Shown in pieces: positions 1 to 52,508 of a stretch of 64,000 nucleotides of DNA. The translations under genes and the position numbers were made by a program. The notes beneath the pieces were generated by a model. It ran no database searches and was not told the origin of the DNA. It saw only the letters and a list, made by a program, of their open reading frames with translations. Source of the stretch: Emydura subglobosa (taxonomy: Eukaryota > Chordata > Testudines > Chelidae); the NCBI GenBank assembly GCA_007922225.1, contig ML680037.1, positions 5,190,876 to 5,254,875 on the forward strand, read 5' to 3'. The first letter of the stretch is position 1, and each line of letters opens with the position of its first letter.

Positions 1-309
1 CTGGCAATATGTGAAGTATTATCAAGGATAGTGTGTCAGAAAAAGCTGGAATTTTTACTGTTATCTTATATCTGAGCTTAATTACCTTAGTTAACATGTT
101 ATTTACACTTTAAGTATATTTTCAAACTTACAGTAAAATTAGCACTAATATTTAAACCACTTTCAAGCAGTAAAACACTACATACGTGGTAGTATGGAAA
201 GCCAGTTTAGAAATATTTTAGTTCAGCTACACATCCTGGCTTATCTCCTGCCACAAGTTAAAAATGCTATGTTTGACATCATAATTCAATTTAATATGTT
301 GCATTCTTA

Positions 310-535
310 ACGACTCCTTTGTATCTCAGAGTGCTCTGTAAATGTAAATGAACTGAGCATCACCCTCCCCTTACATGAGGTAAATAAGTAGTAGCTGCAC
401 TTTACAGATAAGGAGACTGAAGTACAGTACTGACAGGCTGTAACTTGACTGAGGTCACATCTGAAGTTAGTGGCAGAGATGGGAATGGAACACAAGTGAT
501 CTGACTTTCTTCTCTCTAGCCACTAAACATGCTTC
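310..535 (+). repeat. MIR-type SINE relic
   Basis: The stretch holds the recognisable MIR core order: a 'TTTACAGATAAGGAGACTGA' block, then 'GAGGTCACAT', then 'AGTGGCAGAGATGGGA' and a trailing 'ACACAAGTGATCTGACT'. The copy is heavily diverged, as expected for an ancient amniote SINE. It lies in an SDHA intron. Confidence 0.75.
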
Positions 536-881
536 TAACAAGTTCAAGTGGAGGATAAACATAGGGAATTGATGAATCCCGAAGTCATGTTTTCATATAA
601 ACATCTCAAGTAATACAAGGAAAGATATTATATGTGCATACATTCTCTCAATGTAGAAGTGTACTTAATAATTTTCCAGTTACTGTCATCAGCAGCTTTA
701 AAATAAGATGAGTTATCCTTGTCTATCAAGAAACAGTGACAGGCTCTCTTATTTTGATGTATTAAAGGAGCAACTAAAAATAGTTGTTGGCTGCGTAAAA
801 TTGCCAGAGGCTGAGGAACATGAAATCTTGATATTATTTAAATAATTTTATAAGAAAACTGAAGATGTTTACCTTTAATAG

Positions 882-8583
<7,702 letters not shown>

Positions 8584-8846
8584 TGATGGTTAGCTATGTA
8601 AATCAGCTTATGTAATTATGTATGTTTGTCAGAGCTTTTTGGTATATATGAACATTGAGTTTTCTCTTATTCAGAAAGCTACTGTCCATGTTAGTGATGG
8701 TTGAAGAATGCTGTCTAGAGATTTCTCACTGATACTCTGCTCAGTGACTAGCATATCACCATTAAACCGAAGTGCATAAAGCTGTACACTGATTCTTTCA
8801 TCCCTTTGTCAAAACATTTGAAGTGACCATACAGAACTAATGCATA

Positions 8847-8936
8847 AATAAAGGAATCTAAAACCGTCCTGTGTATTTGTCACAGTATTTAGCTTTTCTT
8901 TTTTTTAAACTTTGGAGCTCTGCACATTGAAATAAA
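8847..8936 (+). promoter_or_regulatory. SDHA polyadenylation signals
   Basis: Two AATAAA hexamers lie downstream of the SDHA stop, at 8847-8852 and 8931-8936. The second is followed within 25 nt by a T/G-rich stretch (around 8950-8975), which fits a cleavage-stimulating element. Which site is used cannot be told from sequence. Confidence 0.7.
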
Positions 8937-8959
8937 CTTAATCCATTTATTTTAGTTGT

Positions 8960-10640
8960 GATCTGTTTGTTTTAAAATGAAACTTAAAACATAAATGGGC
9001 TAATCTAATGTGCTCCTTGAGACTTGCATTTCATGATTAGGGGTGAAATTTAAAGTTCAGATTCCAGGACAGTAACTTTGCCCTGTTGCACATTACTTAT
9101 TTATATTATACTTGCTGTGGGAACTGTAACTTTGAATTTCGAGACTTAAGATTTAAAGTATCTATTGTAATGTTGCATTAGTGCACTGTAGGACTTTTTA
9201 AATTATTATTATTTGAAGAAAACTGATTATTTTACTACAAGCCAAATCGTTGCCTTTGAGCAAATATCCTCCACTCAAAGGTAGACTGAATAAACCGAAT
9301 ATATTCTTAACAAGGCAAAACCATTGGGAAAATTAAGGATTTACAGAATATTTCTATATGGTGTACCTTACTCCTTGTGAGGATGGATAAATTAGAGTGA
9401 ATTCCCTAGAAAGGGACTTCTTTCTTCTTTCCTACCAAGAAATAAACAAAAGATCAGATTTACAGAATAGGGTTCTTTATAGCTTTAACATTGTGTCAAT
9501 GTAAAATGAAAAGGATACATTACAGAATTTCCTTGGTGTGCACATACATCTTGTCTGCTAATGTGAGTGGGAACAACAAACATGAATATTGTAATTAAAT
9601 ACTGTTATGTATTGGGTATTTGCATGAATCTGTTAACTGATAAAAGGACAGCAGCACAATTATGTAATCCTCTAACTTTGAGTCATCATGATATGCTCCT
9701 TTACTCTTGATGAATGTTCCTGTATCTTCTCAGATGCTTAGTGTGATGTTTCCCTACTTTCTAGTAATATTATATACATTTCAGTCTTTGGTTTTTAATA
9801 TTTTTGAAAATTTGCATTTTGTTGCTCTGAGTTTGAACTGGAATTAGAAATGTCGAAGCAATATGCTTGCACCCAAAAATCAAGGTTAGGAGCAAGGCTG
9901 CCTCAGATTTGGGGTGGTAGGAGAGTTTGTCCTGGGCCCCCCATTTGAGAGGACACCAAACCGAGGCATTACAACCTGACCACTGAGGTTGCAGTCCCAT
10001 TCACTCAAATTTGGCCCAGCTACGACTGTCATGACAGAGGGGTTGGCAATGATGATCATGCCTCGAGCAAGCAGCCAGGTCAAGCCCTGCAGCACAGCTG
10101 CTACTGCTGCATGGTGAGCTCACTTTCAAACTACCACCCCAGACCTCCCCCAATGGTAATATTTTTGGAAGGGTGATGAGCCTCACTTTCGGATTTTGCT
10201 TCAGTCCCCCAAAAACCTTTTGTGGCCGGGGTGGGGGAGGCAGAATGTGAGAGTACTGACAATGCAGCATAATCCCCTTTATGCCATGCAGGCTCTCCAG
10301 TAGAATTCTGGAGTTAAATAGGGTGGAGTGGGTCACTTGCTCTGGAGGTTCTTTACTCTCTAGGCCTCCCATCGTCACCGTCACCCCCCCCCCCCCCCAA
10401 AAAAAAAAAAAAAAAAAAAACTATGGCAGAGTGCCCATATCTCTTCTGCTTCCCCCTTCTGTATGTTGGGAACACCACTTCCACTCTGAAGGTGGTTCAG
10501 GGATTATAGCATGTCAGAGCATGGGGAGCACATATAGCAAAATAAGGAGGCAAGGAATCACCTGACATGGTGATTTGGTGGAACTTTCACCTTCTTCCAT
10601 TAGGAAGGAGAGGGTCAAACTAGCCACTGGATTGAAGAAT
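8960..10640. other. Intergenic, no gene seen; GC-richer unclassified repeat at about 9880-10430
   Basis: From 8960 to 9880 the sequence is AT-rich with no coding pattern. From about 9880 to 10430 base composition rises, with phrases (ATTACAACCTGACCACTGAG, TTCACTCAAATTTGGCCCAG) that look like a dispersed turtle repeat, but I cannot name it. No open frame here resembles a known protein. Confidence 0.5.
10384..10420. repeat. Adjoining poly-C and poly-A runs
   Basis: Fifteen C (10384-10398) run straight into 22 A (10399-10420). Such a junction is prone to slippage and read errors; the exact lengths should not be trusted. Confidence 0.9.
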
Positions 10641-11029
10641 GCTGTAAGTCCAATTAAAACTCATAGAATTGTTAAAATGATTGTCCACATGGATTCTGCT
10701 CGTGGTGCCCATGTGTATGTGGAATCAAGCTCTTTTGGCCAACAGTATTTGTTGGTTCAACGACTGCACCCTAGCTGATCTCATGCTTCTCTTCCCTGCC
10801 ACCCTCAGTGCATAAAGTATGGCGCTGGCCCAACCATCCCTCAATTCCTTCTTGCTTGTGAAAGTGAGATAGAACCCCTGAAGTGTATACCTTTTTCTCT
10901 GCACTGTGGTAGTACTCTTACTATGTAGTAACTAAGTATAGTTAAGTAATTAGTGTCTATTGGCTTAAAAAAAGAACCCACAATTTTTTCACTTAGGGGC
11001 CCCTGGTACTCATTGCCATATATACCAGT

Positions 11030-11808
11030 TGTTAGGGCTCCCTCACCCTGTCCCCTCTCAGTTCCCAGACACCGTTTGCTGGAAAGCAACAGTCCAGAGT
11101 CTAATCCACAGGCACTCCGCAAATTGGTTTATTGGGGGTTACGCTGACAAGTCGGACTTATTCTTCTACATGCTGATAGTTTCCTTCCCCCCCACTACTC
11201 CTAGTTCCATATGCCCATAGAACTCCCTCTGTCCCTAACCATGGTTCCATATGCTGACCAAAGCCCTTCTCCCCCTCCTTCCTGCTAGCCTTAATTATAC
11301 CTGTAGTCCCCCCCAAACCCTCAGACCACCCCTTTCAATATATGGTCATTCTGTTTTGGGGGGCCTGGGGCCTTTGGTACAACCCCATTTATATCCCATG
11401 GGAGGGGCAGAGAGCAGTGTCACATCTTGGCCATGGTCAGTTTTATGGCCCTATGTTTGTTTCTTTATAACCCCTCCCTTCACCTTCCCTAGATTTCCCA
11501 GCCACTTGCTTGGCCTTGCTCTGGCATCTGGCTTGAAGAGATAGTCAGAGCTTTTCCTCACTTGTGCATTCATATATCACACCTTCACTATGCCTTGAAA
11601 CATTTGAACTGTATCCCTTATCTTTTCACTATAATGAAGAAAAACCCATTTGATTGTAGACAGGCAAAAGGAACATACTATATCTTTGTTCTTTGCTAAT
11701 GTGTAGCTCAGAGACTTTGACTTTCAGGCAGGCCCAAAATCCCCTCTCAGGCAAATACACAGGCCTAAATACTTATATAAACTTACATTATATAGTTATA
11801 CCCTAACA
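11030..11808 (-). mobile_element. Solo LTR nested in DIRS copy A
   Basis: The 779-bp unit starts TGTTAGGG and ends CCCTAACA, a perfect 8-bp inverted repeat of TG...CA form. It is flanked by a perfect 5-bp target-site duplication, CCAGT (11025-11029 and 11809-11813). On the minus strand an AATAAA lies about 100 bp from the end, as in the R/U5 part of an LTR, which sets the orientation. No internal coding region remains, so it is a recombined solo LTR of an ERV- or Gypsy-class element. Confidence 0.85.
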
Positions 11809-12272
11809 CCAGTCATCTCGGAACTGTGTTTGATATTGGCTATCTTGATACTTAAAGCGTACATGGTATTGAATGACTTATCTGTGGGGTTGGTACTGGA
11901 CTCACTTATCGAGAGATTGAAGGTGGTGATATCCAAACCACTACCTTCAGAATTATTGGTATATTAAGTAGGTGTCCCCAGTACTGACCTTTCTTCATTA
12001 GAGTCACGGCACCTTGGATAGACTGGCTCCTCCCTTGGAGAAAGTGTGTTCCGTCTCACAGACACAGCAGGGACTCACTTCCCACCCATCCACCTTCTGA
12101 CTACCTGAGTAACACAGTGGGAGCTGAGAAGGGATTCTTGAGAGACTTCCATGAGGTAGCAAGAAGAGACCTAGGACTCACAGGGAACATTCCTCCTCAT
12201 ACTCAACCATATGTCCCCCCAACCTAAGTATTAATCTCCCTACCAACTATGATACTATGGGATGCTCTGGAG

Positions 12273-12466
12273 TACTGGTTCTCAACCTTTTTTCATTTGT
12301 GGACCCCTATAATATTTCAAATGGAGGTGCAGACTCCTTTGGAAATTTTGAATGGAGATGTGGACTCCTTTGGAAATCTATTGTCTATATATATAGTTGA
12401 ATTCTGTTCTGTCAGTTTTCAATCTAAACCTTCCATAGGTCCCTTAGACGTGGTTGAGAACTATTG
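12273..12466. mobile_element. hAT-type MITE nested in DIRS copy A
   Basis: Its ends are TACTGGTTCTCAACC and GGTTGAGAACTATTG, the same terminal repeat as the MITE at 7826. It is flanked by a perfect 8-bp target-site duplication, CTCTGGAG (12265-12272 and 12467-12474). The interior has an internal near-duplication (GGAGGTGCAGACTCCTTTGG and GGAGATGTGGACTCCTTTGG). Confidence 0.88.
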
Positions 12467-13489
12467 CTCTGGAGTATGCAACTGTATTCTAAAAAGACTT
12501 CTTCATCTAATGTCTCCAAGGCTACAGCCCCCTTCTCAAACAAGCAGTATGGGACATCCCAGCCAGGTCAACTTTCTGCAGCCTCAGATACTGGAGAAGG
12601 CATGAATATGAGCAGCAGATGCAAAGGCCCATGATGTAATCTCTTCATCCTCCCCAAATGAATCCTTCCAAGTCTGCCTCAGTGGATGACTTCAAGGTGT
12701 TTTAGGACCTCATTAGGTGCATTACAGATTCTGGATATACCAGCAGAAGTGGTTCAAGAGAAACCACAAACTGGAACATTTTACACCTTTCCACACCAGG
12801 TAGGCTCACCATGGCCATAAATGAGGGACTTTTGGAGCCTCCAAGAGACTTTATGGCACACAGCAGCATCCATTGCAGCCACATCAATACAATCTGAAAG
12901 AAGGTGCCTGGTCCCTTTCAGGCAATTTGAATATTTGTATTCTTACCCAATATTAGATTTGGCTCACAGTGGCCTCTTATGTCCACACTGAAAGAGAAGT
13001 ATCCAGAGAAAGTAGACCTCTTGGTGTAAAGTATACTCATTAGCCAGCCTCCAGCTGTGGGTGGCTAATTATCAGGCCTCCACCCTAAGTATGTTTACTT
13101 ACAAGATATACAGTTTAAATTTGTAGACAAGATTGCTACAAAAACATCAAGACAAGACAAGAACATAAAGAGGAGATGAAGGCCATTATGACAGAGGGAC
13201 AACTGATTGTCCACACTTACAGGTTGTGCTGGACGTGTCTGACACTGTGGTATGTACTATGGCCACAGAAGGTCTGCTGCCAATGTTGTGAGCCTGATAG
13301 AATCTTCTGAGGATCTTTTTCTTTCTACAGCATGCCCCATGGCAACCACCTTTTTTTTAAATGGGAAGCTTGGATTTTGAACACCATGGACTGGTGGGTC
13401 CTGGAGTCTATCCCTTACCCATCCCTTTTCAGGGACCCTTCTCATAAGATATTGTTAAAGCAAGAAGTGGACTCCCTTTTATAATTTAG

Positions 13490-13790
13490 AGCAGTCTATG
13501 TGGTATTCTCAGAACTCAGGTGCAGGAGATTTTATTCCCATTATTTTTTCACTCCAAAGAGGAGAGTTGGTGGCCAATCCTACACCTTTTTACATCTCAG
13601 CAAATTTATCTGTCATTTCAAGTTCAGGATGGTGACTCTGGCCTCCATAATTCCTTTGTTAGATCTTCAAGATTGGTTCATGGCTCTTAACCTGAATGAT
13701 GCCTATTTCCACATATCCATTCATCCAGCTCACAGGAAATACCTCATATTCCTGGCAAGAGCATGTCACTAGTAGTACAAGGTCCTGTCC
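13490..13790 (+). pseudogene. DIRS copy A reverse transcriptase remnant
   Basis: The translated fragments GFYSHYFFTPK, then FKFRMVTLASIIPLLDLQDW and LNLNDAYFHISIHPAHRKYL match the fingers/palm start of DIRS reverse transcriptases, including the LxDAYFHI motif with the first catalytic Asp. The chain ends at a stop near 13770. The YLDD region is not preserved in an open frame. It is not a functional enzyme. Confidence 0.8.
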
Positions 13791-14439
13791 TCTTGTGTTT
13801 TCACAGCATTAAGGGTATTAACCAAGTGCTTTGCAGTCATGGCATCTCATCTAAGGAGACAAAGAATCAAGGTCTAACAATACCTCAAAGAGTGGCTAAT
13901 TTGAGGAAGATCGCCCCAACAGGGTAAACAACTCAAGTAATCTGAAAGCCCTTTGCCTCTGCTGGGCCTGATAGTGAACAGAAAAATCTACATTGACTAT
14001 AGAGTTCCTAGAAGCACTGCTGGACTCCACATCAGCAAGAGCTCACCTTCCATAAGAGAGATTCTAAACAATAACAGATCTCATCAACCAACTTCTCAAG
14101 ATCATCCAAGAACATCAGTGAGAACATATCTCTGACTTCTGGAACATAACCTCATGCACCTATGTGATGTAAATTGGCAGATTTCACGTACGCTCCATAG
14201 AAGGATAGTTGAAATTGGTGTATCTAGACACTGCATGGACATGATGGTCACAGTCCCACAAGAAGTCCTCTCTGAGGTGGAAGGACCCTCTTCAGGAATG
14301 CAATGAAGTACTGTTCTCTGCACCTCTGCCTACCAAGACTGTGGTGACAGATGGCTTCTCTCAGAGGTGGGGGGGATGTCATCTCAGTCACCAAACTCAG
14401 GGCCTATAGTTCCCTTAAAAAGCTTGCTACCTACTTAAA

Positions 14440-14790
14440 TTCTCTAGAGCTCTGCTTCCCCAGGGATCCATGGTGCGAGTGCTAACAGACAACACTACAG
14501 CAATGCTTTATGTCAAGGGAAAAGGGGGAGCAAGATGAATTCTGCTCCGTTTTACAAGACCATGAATCTCTGGAGTTGGTACATTCTGAATCAAATCCTA
14601 CCAATGGCTGAACACCTTCCTGACCCTTAGAACACCTTGGCAGATCAACTGAGCAAACAATTCTCAGACAATCATGAGTGATCTATCAAAGTCTCAGTCC
14701 TACAGAACATATTTTATCAGTGGGGATTCCCAGAAGTAGACCTGTTTGCCATAGATCAAAGCAGTAAGTGTCAGACATTCTGTTACAGAG
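14440..14790 (+). pseudogene. DIRS copy A RNase H remnant
   Basis: The translation around 14470-14535 reads VRVLTDNTTAMLYVKGKGGA, equivalent to the DIRS RNase H motif (MTDNTAAMxYINxQGG). Downstream, 14738-14790 reads VDLFAIDQSSKCQTF, also typical of the segment before the recombinase. Confidence 0.65.
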
Positions 14791-16359
14791 GGGGTTCCAA
14801 TCCATGCTCCCTGACAGATATCTTTCTCATACTTGGCACACTAGAACAGATGTGTGTCTCTCTGCTGATCCCCATGATTAGTGAGGATTCTGAGGAAATG
14901 CATCCAAGAGGCAAGACTGATGGTTGACAGCTCCAGCATGGGCTCTGGTTTTTGGATCTACCAAACCTCTCAATAAAGCCACCCATCGCTTTACACGTTC
15001 TGCCTGATATAATCTCACAAAACAACAGTCAGATACTACACCCAGACATAGGCTCTTTACTTTTGAAAGCTTAAATGCTGATTTAGATGATATCCACCAA
15101 AAGAAGCTGTTCATAGGAAGTTCAGGATATTCTGCTCTAAAGCAGGAAATCCTCAGCCAGACTGTCTTATAAAGTTAAGTGGAAGAAGTTTCTATTTGGT
15201 CATCTCAGTACCACCTGTCCCCCTTGAAAACAAACACCCATTTCAGCAATACTGGACAATTTACTAACCCTGAAACAATCTGGACTTTCTATCAGCTCCA
15301 TATGGGTCTATCTGGCAGCAATACCTGCACATGGCTCTCCTATCCAGGGCCAAACTGTTTTTCCCACTCTACAATGGCAAGGTTCTTTGGCAGCCATCAC
15401 ATCAGCTTGAAGGGTAGGGGGAGATTCAAGTGCTCATAGGAGGTTGCCCTTACACAATGTTTCATAAGGACAGGGTCACTCTCAGACATCATCCTAAATT
15501 CCTCCCTAAAGTCATTACAGAATTCTATGTAGACCAAATTTTCATCTTCCAGTTTTCTTCTCCAAGCTTCACGCAACTTTGGGGAAAGCTAAATTTCACT
15601 GACTTGATGTAATAACAGCTGTTGTTTTACATGGACAAGACAAAAACATTCAGAAATACACCTGCTTTGTAGCCCTTGCAGAGAGGATTATGGGTTAGGC
15701 AATATTTTCTTAGAGATTATCTATGTAAATCTCTAACTGTATAAGGACATGTTATGAAATTCCCAGATTAGTTCTCCCTAGCCACATTAGAACCCATTAC
15801 ACTAGAGCTCAGGCAGCCTCAGCTGACTCTTTGAAGAATGTCCCTATTTCTGAAATCTGTAGGACTCAGTCCACACCTTTCCAAGACACTATTCTTTGGT
15901 CAAGACTTCTAGTTTATATGCCTGGTTGAGTAGAGCTGTCCTGCAGTCATTGCTTAAGTAGGACTCCTACTACCCATTTCCAAGCACACAGATAACTGTA
16001 TGTTAGACACCAGGAGCGGAATCCATGTAGACATTTCCTTGTAGAAAGAATGGTTACTTATCTTACAGTAACTATGGTTCTTTAAGATATGTCATCCACA
16101 TGGCTTTCACAATCCACCCTCCTTCCCCACTACTGTGCAGTCCCATTCCTCTGGGATTCTGTAGTGGCACAGGAACTCTTTGGGATCATTCCACCCTCCC
16201 CTCAAGTTTGGGAGGGGAGAGCCGCACAAGGACATCTACGGCCTAGGCACAGCCTAACAAACACTGCCAGCCAAAAGAATTTGATCTTGTGTGCATGCAT
16301 AGCAAAAATGGAATCTATGCGAACAACACATCTCTGAAACCCACAATTATTGTAAGGTA

Positions 16360-17590
16360 AGTAACTGTTATTTCCTGCTCTCTGATATAAGTTATTCTCA
16401 AATGGAGCAGAATTTCTTCCAAAGCTGCCATTGGAGATTTTAAACTTCTTCATGCTACAGCAGTCAGTGACCATTGACAAATAAGTGCCTCAGAAACAAG
16501 TGCATTACAGTTGTCACTCTAACCTCGCACTTAGTAGGCAAGTAAGAATCTGCATTGGTGGCCTCTAATTATATACATCAGCTTTGTTAAGGCTGACTGC
16601 CTTTTACCACCTATGATCCCAATACTGCAAAGCCTTGTGCACATGCTTTTCTTTATTTCCATGAGCAATCATATTGAAGAGAATGGAACCACTCAAGGCA
16701 GTAAAGCACGTGGTATGTCTTTGTTGAATCTGGGCCTTGGAAGCCCAGTTCAATACCAACAGTGCACATCTTCCAACAGTAACTTTATTGCTCTTAAAAA
16801 AAAATTTCCATAAAGAGATCAGTCATTTTTGTTATCTGTGAGTCGTATAAAGTTATGATACAACAATTGCACATAACAGCACACCTATAATTCCCTGGCA
16901 GGTTATAAGTGATATGAAATGGATACTATCAGGAATACTAGCAAAATCTTTGCTAGAACTAGCTAAATGATTATAAAACCACTGACTCATATTTATATTC
17001 AGCCATTTGTCCTTATCAGTATATATCACATTATTCTAGTGTCATGAGTTATTGGCATTTTAATCATATTTTAGAAATTGATTTTTACTATGATCAAACT
17101 AGAAATGTGTTGCTTGAATGAAGGGATGATTCATCACTTTAGAAACTTTAAAATAAAAGGAAAGACCAAAACCATCTTTCATGTGCAGAGGTTAACAGCC
17201 CTTTACTTGCAAAGCCCAATCTTAAATATGAGAAAGCTGGTTTTTCTTTCCTCCTTAAAATAGTTTTGTTTGTTGTCTAGCCCTCACCGGTTCTATTTCT
17301 GTCTGACAGGCCACCTGTTCAAGTATGCTTCACTTCTTATTGCAGCTCATGAAATGAACTATCTTGGGTTACATGTGCACAAGATGGCCAAATATTTCTG
17401 GTAACTGGAAAACATTTTGTAAATGGGTCTGTGTACTGACATGAACATGAGTTAATGACTGATTGGTCATGACATTATGTTAATGTTTAAAGGAAATGGA
17501 AAATGCAGGCTGGGTACAAACAAATTTCAATAAAGCAAGGCCATAGAGGTTGCCAGTAGTACAGGGTGATGTATATGATGAGCTCACAGC
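16360..17590. other. Intergenic, nothing recognised
   Basis: This AT-rich stretch lies between DIRS copy A and the FH CpG island. Short frames on both strands have no protein-like pattern, and no repeat was recognised with confidence. Confidence 0.6.
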
Positions 17591-17599
17591 AGGAAGAAA

Positions 17600-18544
17600 C
17601 GTAGCATCTTCCAAGGTCTGCCCAGGTGCGTTGCCAGGAGGAGGCATTCAACGGATCCAGGTGTTTGTTTCCTGAGCTTCTAAAATTAATCCTCAGTGGG
17701 GCTCGTTGTGCCCGGCGGCTTCACGAGAGAACAGGGAACTTTGAGGTCTCGTCCCTCCAGCCGCGCCGGCCCCAGTCCCGGCCCCGGCCACAGCGCAGGC
17801 TGCGGGGCCCGGATCTCCGTTCCCGGGAGCGGTGAAGCAGTTCGGTCCGCGCTGACCTTTAAACCAGCCGCGCCGGGCAGCTCCCACCGGCCAAAGGGCT
17901 TTGCTGCGGCAACAGCGCCAGGCGGCTCGATGAACGACACTGAGCGCGGCCACCGACCCGAGCGCAGCGCGCCTCGCACGGAGCCCTGAGGCGCGGTCTG
18001 TACAAGGGCCACCCCCGCCTCACCTCAGCGCGAGTCCCCTCAGCAGGCCCCGCCCCCAGCGCCGTTATTTAACGCGACGAACGAGCCCAACCCCCCCCCC
18101 CATTCCCCTGGGTCTTAGTGCCGAAGGATGTCGTCGCCCTGTGTCGGTCCAGACCCTGCCCAGGCTCGCGCAAAGCGCCCCGCCCGCGCCAACGCGCCAC
18201 ATTTCGTCTCTGCCGCGCACACGTGACGTCGTGCCCTTTGGAGTGTAGAAAGACAGCGGCTTCCGAGTGGCTAATGCGCATGCTCATCTTCTGTCAGCCC
18301 TGCGCGTTTGCCTCCAAGAGCTGCGAGGAGGATGGGAACAGGCCCCGCCCGCTGGTGTGCTTTTCGTCCCTTGGCAATTGGTTTCCGCGGGGTTGAGCCC
18401 GCCTCCTGTGGCCCGCTCCCGGCTGTTGATTGGCTCGCGTGGAGGCGGGGCCCTTCCCTGCCTCACGGCACTTGCTGTCGGAGTAGCTGTCTGTGCCCCG
18501 CCCCTTCCCCCAACCTCTGTTGCGGTTTCCCCGCTCCTCTCGCC
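17600..18544 (+). promoter_or_regulatory. FH: FH CpG-island promoter
   Basis: GC and CpG content rise sharply at about 17,640 and stay high past exon 1. The region is TATA-less and carries elements usual for housekeeping and nuclear-encoded mitochondrial genes. These include CACGTGACGTC at 18220-18230 (E-box fused to a CRE-like site), TGCGCATGCT at 18275-18284 (NRF1-like), inverted CCAAT boxes at 18376-18381 and 18429-18433, and GC boxes such as CCCCGCCCC near 18496-18504. Function is inferred from position and motifs. The transcription start is not determinable, but the short spacing of CCAAT/GC boxes suggests about 18,480-18,540. Confidence 0.8.
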
Positions 18545-51461
<32,917 letters not shown>

Positions 51462-51611
51462 TTTTAAAAAGTGTACTTAACAGGAAAAAAAATTAAACTG
51501 TATAAAACAAAATATTTTGCAGCTTACTTTGTTTTTCATGGCCACTTGTATCACGATTGAAGTGCTTTTCTATATGGGACATAAGGTTATATTAGGAAAT
51601 TGTTCTCATAT

Positions 51612-52115
51612 AATAAATGTACAGCAGTAGATCTTTTCCAAAATGATTATTAGATCCAACTGCATCTCATTGCCAGAGATACTTCATTATTTATGTAGCT
51701 TAGATGCACACCGTCAAAAATAATTGCATACTTGAAAGGATGGTGCCATCAGAGCAATATGTATAAAATTAACTATATGTACTAAGAGGCAACACATCTT
51801 TTATTATTGAAATACAACATAAACAAATACTGTAAATTACTTCCTTTATATGCCATTTGATTAGCTAATTTAAACTATTGGAGCCTTCCAATACTGGACT
51901 GCCTGCTTTAAATCAAAAGGTAACTTTTTGTGTTTAAGAATAAAGAAGGACTAATTTACTAGATGTCCTTGAAAATGTATTCATATTTTGCACAACTTAA
52001 TTTTGATACTTATAAACTAAGCACCTGCATTGTCAACACCAAGAAATTCAACTTTAAATTTGCCTTTTAGTGTCCAGTCAGTACCTGACTAATTATTGAA
52101 AAGTCAAAAAATAAA
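51612..52115 (+). promoter_or_regulatory. FH: FH polyadenylation signals
   Basis: AATAAA occurs at 51612-51617, 51939-51944 and 52110-52115, all downstream of the FH stop. The first is 150 bp after the stop and would give a short 3' UTR. Choice of site is not decidable here. Confidence 0.55.
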
Positions 52116-52141
52116 TATATAAAAACTTTCTGGTATATTCT

Positions 52142-52326
52142 AAAGGACATCAAGTTTCAGGTAACTAGCCTTGTTGGATTAGATGACATGGAGACGTAAA
52201 GCACATTGAACAAGATGGAACACTGTAAAACTGCATATGATGGGGAAGTTCTATGCCTCTATTACACAGGAGGTCAGATTAGATGATCACAGTGCTCTAT
52301 TTTGGCCTTGGAATCTAAGAATCTAT
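52142..52326 (+). repeat. CR1 LINE 3' end
   Basis: It ends GGTCAGATTAGATGATCACA followed by TTTTGGCCTTGGAATCTAAG and AATCTATAG, the CR1 tail with its 8-bp-type repeat. It lies just downstream of FH. Confidence 0.8.
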
Positions 52327-52508
52327 AGCATCCACATGTAGATGAAATAATTGCCCACCATCTCCCTTTGAGAATGCTTGGCAAAGAAGGAATGGATCCA
52401 CAAAAAAGCAGCCCAGTCAAATCTCGCTGTGTTCAATAGGTGAGTCACCAACTTGTGACCAACAATATTGAAGGCAGCTGATAGATCTGATAGTATCAGC
52501 ATGTACAC
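52323..52508 (-). pseudogene. Non-LTR (LINE) reverse transcriptase fragment
   Basis: On the minus strand a short frame reads LSDLSAAFNIVGHKLVTHLL and then FLWIHSFFAKHSQREMVG. This follows the non-LTR RT pattern DLSAAFDTVDHxxLLxxL followed by WFxSFLxxRSQxVxV. It is about 60 residues and abuts the CR1 tail in the opposite orientation. The superfamily (L2/CR1/Rex) cannot be settled. Confidence 0.65.

Larger units (their letters stand above)
10680..16355 (+). mobile_element. DIRS-type retrotransposon, copy A (decayed, with two nested insertions)
   Basis: Inverted terminal repeats are visible: the left end reads TCCACATGGATTCTGCTCG... AATCAAGCTCTTTTGGC..., and the reverse complement of 16230-16345 reads GCATAGATTCCATTTTTGC... 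GATCAAATTCTTTTGGC.... Between them, in DIRS order, lie gag-like (about 12660-12960), reverse transcriptase (13490-13790), RNase H (about 14440-14700) and tyrosine recombinase remnants (about 15340-16020). The element is broken by many stops and by a solo LTR (11030-11808) and a MITE (12273-12466). Without those, it is about 4.7 kb. It sits between SDHA and FH in the same orientation as both genes. Confidence 0.8.

Noticed and set aside
10399..10420. A22 run read as the tail of a processed pseudogene
   Set aside because: No gene-like sequence ends there, and it is directly preceded by 15 C without a polyadenylation signal upstream.
17696..17989. Possible divergent gene upstream of FH
   Set aside because: The 17.6-18.3 kb frames are CpG-island artefacts. 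No splice donor or recognisable product was found, so a divergent transcript cannot be supported.
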